This document shows positions 6,661 to 9,215 of a stretch of DNA of 9,215 bases, piece after piece. Each line of letters starts with the position of its first letter. The stretch's first letter is position 1. Origin of the DNA: QHWT01 sp046734675 (lineage in GTDB: Bacteria; Acidobacteriota; Vicinamibacteria; Vicinamibacterales; 2-12-FULL-66-21); the NCBI GenBank assembly GCA_046734675.1, contig JBKPRU010000183.1:1-9215 (forward strand). The letters run 5' to 3'. Made by a program: the position numbers and the translations under genes. Below the pieces are notes generated by a model that saw only the letters and a program-made list of their open reading frames with translations, had not been told where the DNA came from and did no database searches.

Positions 6661-6666
6661 CTTATA
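6661..6666 (-). promoter_or_regulatory. Candidate -10 box for the nuoG-ccdA operon
   Basis: On the minus strand this reads TATAAG, five of six matches to the TATAAT consensus. It lies 10 nt from the nuoG ATG (6650), so a transcript starting 6-7 nt after the box would have a leader of only a few bases. That fits the absence of a clear ribosome binding site before this ATG. No good -35 hexamer is found at 16-18 bp spacing, so the call is weak. Confidence 0.35.
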
Positions 6667-6683
6667 TCAAGAGAGATGCTTGA
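6667..6683. promoter_or_regulatory. Inverted repeat TCAAG-N7-CTTGA between divergent promoters
   Basis: TCAAG (6667-6671) and CTTGA (6679-6683) form an exact inverted repeat. It abuts the candidate -10 box of the minus-strand operon and overlaps the -35 element of the plus-strand promoter. A regulator bound there could affect both directions. The arms are short, so chance is possible. Confidence 0.2.
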
Positions 6684-6708
6684 CTCGGCGGGCGCGCCGC
6701 CCTAGATT
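6680..6708 (+). promoter_or_regulatory. Sigma70-like promoter for the 6753 gene
   Basis: TTGACT (6680-6685) and TAGATT (6703-6708) are separated by 17 bp, the optimal spacing. They match the consensus hexamers in five and four positions. The ATG of the downstream gene is 44 bp after the -10 box. The spacer holds the GC-rich palindrome GGCGCGCC (6691-6698). Confidence 0.5.
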
Positions 6709-6741
6709 GTGCGCGATCGTCCGGCCAACCTTCCTCCCAGC

Positions 6742-6748
6742 AAAGGGG
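6742..6748 (+). promoter_or_regulatory. Ribosome binding site of the 6753 gene
   Basis: AAAGGGG ends 4 nt before the ATG at 6753. The spacing is a little short but this is the clearest Shine-Dalgarno-like sequence in the window, and it supports the chosen start. Confidence 0.5.
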
Positions 6749-6752
6749 CCTT

Positions 6753-7178
6753 ATGGACGCGCTTCGACTCCGCCTCGGACCGGTCGTGGAGTGGGCGATC
6801 GCCGCCGCGTTTTTCGCGGCGACCGTCGCCGTGGCCTCGCTGATCCTCCGGGAATACCCCGTCCCCCGGCTCCGGCCGGCGGTTCCGGTCGCACGCACGG
6901 ACGTCGACAGCACGCCGGCGGCGGTGCCGGTGCGCGCGGTCTCTGTGCCCGTGCTCCCGTTCCGGGACGGCAAGGAGATTCGCGTCGGGGACACGGCGGC
7001 GGTGGTGGCCGCGCGCCTCGGACGGGCCGCGGAGAACGGCCGCCAGGACGTCGATCGCGGCCGGCTGGGCGAACGGGTGACGCGCTACTACGAGTACTCC
7101 GGCTTCCGCTTCATTCTCGTGTTCGAGCCGTTCGAGCGAAACGGCGAGCCGCGCGTCGGCGCTATTTACCTTCCCTGA
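6753..7178 (+). CDS. Small membrane-anchored protein of unknown function
   Basis: 141 residues, not recognised as a named family. The N-terminal part has one membrane segment (about 13-33, WAIAAAFFAATVAVASLIL) and could be an anchor or an uncleaved signal. A Pro/Val-rich linker (about 36-66) follows. A small globular domain (about 70-141) has an order of elements like BamE/SmpA-type folds: RVGDTAAVVAARLGRAAE (helix), RVTRYYEYSGFRFILVFEPF (two strands) and PRVGAIYLP (last strand). The resemblance is only in outline, and there is no lipobox cysteine. The start is supported by the AAAGGGG ribosome binding site and the TTGACT/TAGATT promoter. The stop (7176-7178) lies inside the 3' end of the convergent peptidase gene, giving a 17-bp overlap. 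That it is a real gene is likely; the function is not known. Confidence 0.72.
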   Translation: MDALRLRLGPVVEWAIAAAFFAATVAVASLILREYPVPRLRPAVPVARTDVDSTPAAVPVRAVSVPVLPFRDGKEIRVGDTAAVVAARLGRAAENGRQDVDRGRLGERVTRYYEYSGFRFILVFEPFERNGEPRVGAIYLP

Positions 7179-9215
7179 ACTCCGCAAGCGCGGCGTTGTC
7201 GCGATTGACGTCGATGCCGCGCAGCGCGCGCGCCAGCGGTATCGTGCGCTCGGTCACCTTTTCGGTGAGATTGACCTGCAGATCCTCGCTCGTGCCGTCC
7301 GTGTACGACAACGTGACCGTCACCGGCACGTCGAACACTTCGTCCTGGCGCTGCTCGAGGCGCACCAGCACCTGTGACGCCGAACGATCGGCCTGCCACG
7401 TCATGTCGACGACGGGGATGCTGCTCCCGAAGATCCATCGCTCGAAGAACCGCTCGAGCGAGAGGCCGCTCGCCTTCTCCATCGACGCGCGGAAATCCCC
7501 CGTGCCGGCTTTCTTGAATCGCCACGTGACGTAGAAGTCGCGCAGGCCGCGGAAGAAAGCCTCGTCGCCCATCAGCCGCCGCAGCATGTGCAGCACCATC
7601 GCGCCCTTGTTGTAGACGAGCGCGCGGAACACGCGTCCTTCGCCTTTGATGTGGCCGAGGCGATAGCCGAGGTAGATCGGGCCTTGCGGCGACATGTCCA
7701 CGCCCCAGCGCCGCATCTGCTTCACCACGCTCGCGAACTGCTCGGGGCCGCGCTCGCGCTCCGCATAGAGCGCCGCGAAGTACTGCGCGAAGCCTTCGCT
7801 GATCCACTGCTCGTGATAGTTCTTCCAGCCGACCGCCTGTCCCCACCATTGATGGGCGATCTCGTGGGCGAGAAAGAAGTTCGGGTAGTTGTCGAACGCG
7901 ACCGGATCGTTGCGCCAGACATACGGGGACGTCGGGAGCGGCTGGTTCAGCACCGCGAAGTAGGCCGGGCTGTGGCCGCCCGGGAGATCGCTTTCGGTCA
8001 GCGCCAGCGTGAAGCTGGCGTAGGGCGCGTCGCCGAGAATCGACGTGTAAAAGCGCAGGATATCGGTGGCCTTCTCGGTGAAGTTGCGCGCGCGATTGAA
8101 CTGACGCGGGTTCGCCTGCACCGACAGCGTCAAGGTCGACGGCTCCTCCGCGCCGCCGCCGTCGCCCTGCAGCGACTCGCGCTTCGCCGACGAACCGACG
8201 CGCGTCACGTCGGTCGACGCCGGCAGGTTCAACTGCATCGCCTCGGTGCGATTGAACCGGCTGATCACACACGCCAGGTATCGCACCGGGCGCGAGGTGG
8301 CGAACTGATAGCGTTTGCCGCCGCGCCGCAGCACGAGCGACGGCGCCACCGGCTCCGGCGATCCCTGCGACGTGCCGGTCGCAACGACGTCGAAGTCCGC
8401 GGGCACCGAGATCGACACGCGGGCGTTCGCGTAACCCGTGACCGTGCCCTGCGGATACCAGAAGCTGTTGTTGCTATAGAGGAAGCTCGGCTCCGCCGGG
8501 ATGACGACCGCTTCGCTCGGGTTCACGCGATCCTGCTGCACCGCGATGGCCTCGCGCTCGAGCACCTGCGGCTCCAGCCGTCCGCTGTAACGGATCGTCA
8601 GTTCCATCTCGGTCTCCGGCGCCAGGATCGCCGGAAGCGACACGAGCACGCTCGACTGACGCACGACCCGAAGATGCAGCAGCCGACCGAACTGCGGCGA
8701 GGCGACGCTGCGGACGACCAGCGGCTCGGCGAGCTTGATCGTCAGCGTCGTGATCGCGGTGTCGCGCGTGCGCAGGCGAAGTCGTGCGATGCCGTCGATC
8801 CACAGCCGCTCGGGGACGAACGTCGCTTCCACCTCGTAGTTGAGGACGTCGTAGTCTTTCTCCTGGTCCTCGCTGAAGAAGCGGCCGCGCTGCGCGAGCT
8901 TCTGCTCGGAGGCGTAGATGGAGATGTTGCGATGACGCTGCCGATCGAAGAACGAGATGTCTTCCGGTTCGGAGCCGGCGCGCGCGTAGGTGAGCGAGCC
9001 ATACTTCCGCGTCATGATCTCCGCGACGACGTCGCTCATGGACGGCGTGAGCGACCAGCGTTCGGTGCTGAGATCGCTGAGATCGATCTGGAAGCTGCGG
9101 GGCAGGAAGTTGTCGAAGATCTGGGTCGCGCGTTTGACATCACCGCCGTCGACCGGACGCTGCATCAGCGCCGTCTTCGGGACACGCTGCGCGAAGTCGT
9201 ACGGGCTCATACGGA
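7162..9215 (-). CDS. M1-family (gluzincin) zinc metallopeptidase, N-terminus outside window
   Basis: The frame runs open to the right edge; an ATG at 9210-9208 gives 682 residues but no signal peptide, so the true start is probably outside. Numbering from that ATG, the zinc site is HEIAHQWWG with H449, E450 and H453, plus E472 in WISEGFAQY, the exact HExxH-x18-E spacing of M1 peptidases. Y533 in LVYNKGAMVLHML is at the place of the catalytic tyrosine. Residues about 120-320 match the N-terminal beta-sandwich (YEVEATFVPERLWIDGIARL) and about 380-600 the catalytic domain. The GxMEN motif, which binds the substrate's free N-terminus, is not seen: the stretch before the zinc site reads TESDLPGGHSPAYFAVLNQ. 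Exopeptidase activity is therefore uncertain. The end (TAG, 7164-7162) overlaps the convergent 6753 gene by 17 bp. Family assignment is firm; localisation and substrate are unknown. Confidence 0.92.
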   Translation of the reverse strand, partial: RMSPYDFAQRVPKTALMQRPVDGGDVKRATQIFDNFLPRSFQIDLSDLSTERWSLTPSMSDVVAEIMTRKYGSLTYARAGSEPEDISFFDRQRHRNISIYASEQKLAQRGRFFSEDQEKDYDVLNYEVEATFVPERLWIDGIARLRLRTRDTAITTLTIKLAEPLVVRSVASPQFGRLLHLRVVRQSSVLVSLPAILAPETEMELTIRYSGRLEPQVLEREAIAVQQDRVNPSEAVVIPAEPSFLYSNNSFWYPQGTVTGYANARVSISVPADFDVVATGTSQGSPEPVAPSLVLRRGGKRYQFATSRPVRYLACVISRFNRTEAMQLNLPASTDVTRVGSSAKRESLQGDGGGAEEPSTLTLSVQANPRQFNRARNFTEKATDILRFYTSILGDAPYASFTLALTESDLPGGHSPAYFAVLNQPLPTSPYVWRNDPVAFDNYPNFFLAHEIAHQWWGQAVGWKNYHEQWISEGFAQYFAALYAERERGPEQFASVVKQMRRWGVDMSPQGPIYLGYRLGHIKGEGRVFRALVYNKGAMVLHMLRRLMGDEAFFRGLRDFYVTWRFKKAGTGDFRASMEKASGLSLERFFERWIFGSSIPVVDMTWQADRSASQVLVRLEQRQDEVFDVPVTVTLSYTDGTSEDLQVNLTEKVTERTIPLARALRGIDVNRDNAALAEFREGK

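Noticed and set aside
6691..6698. GGCGCGCC palindrome as an operator
   Set aside because: An 8-bp GC-only palindrome is expected by chance in DNA of this composition.

Overview
The window is GC-rich (by eye about two-thirds G+C), densely packed chromosomal DNA from a free-living-type bacterium. It has seven protein genes, two of them cut by the window edges, and no visible rRNA, tRNA, transposase, phage gene or CRISPR array. Protein style and the short palindromes ending in CTAC(G/C), one of which reads in frame as FRLKAEATG, remind me of Acidobacteriota (Vicinamibacteria-like). That placement is inference from memory, not a search result.

Layout. (a) 1-801 (+): 3' part of a secreted or periplasmic-type protein with two PDZ domains. 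(b) 811-2094 (-): a membrane-anchored sensor-like protein with two TM segments, a Pro-rich linker and a C-terminal GAF-like domain, convergent with (a). (c) 2095-2313: a divergent intergenic region with G/C-tract palindromes. (d) 2314-3207 (+): a YegS/DgkB-type diacylglycerol or sphingoid lipid kinase. (e) 3253-3921 (+): an ankyrin-repeat protein, probably co-transcribed with (d). (f) 3911-4095: a compact cluster of REP-like palindromes and tandem repeats between convergent genes. (g) 4857-6650 (-) followed 6 nt later by 4125-4850 (-): a NuoG-type iron-sulfur/molybdopterin-fold protein and a CcdA-type membrane thiol-disulfide transporter in one apparent operon. (h) 6651-6752: a short divergent promoter region. 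(i) 6753-7178 (+): a small membrane-anchored protein of unknown function. (j) 7162-9215 (-): most of an M1-family (gluzincin) metallopeptidase, overlapping (i) tail to tail by 17 bp.

The genes do not form one pathway. The strongest local link is nuoG-ccdA: a respiratory Fe-S electron-transfer subunit paired with a protein that carries reducing power across the membrane, without the other complex I genes next to it. The most unusual non-coding signal is the repeat cluster at 3911-4095 and a related palindrome at 3195-3220. In both places the upstream gene's stop codon lies inside the palindrome. I saw no clear evidence of a wholly new defence or mobile system.
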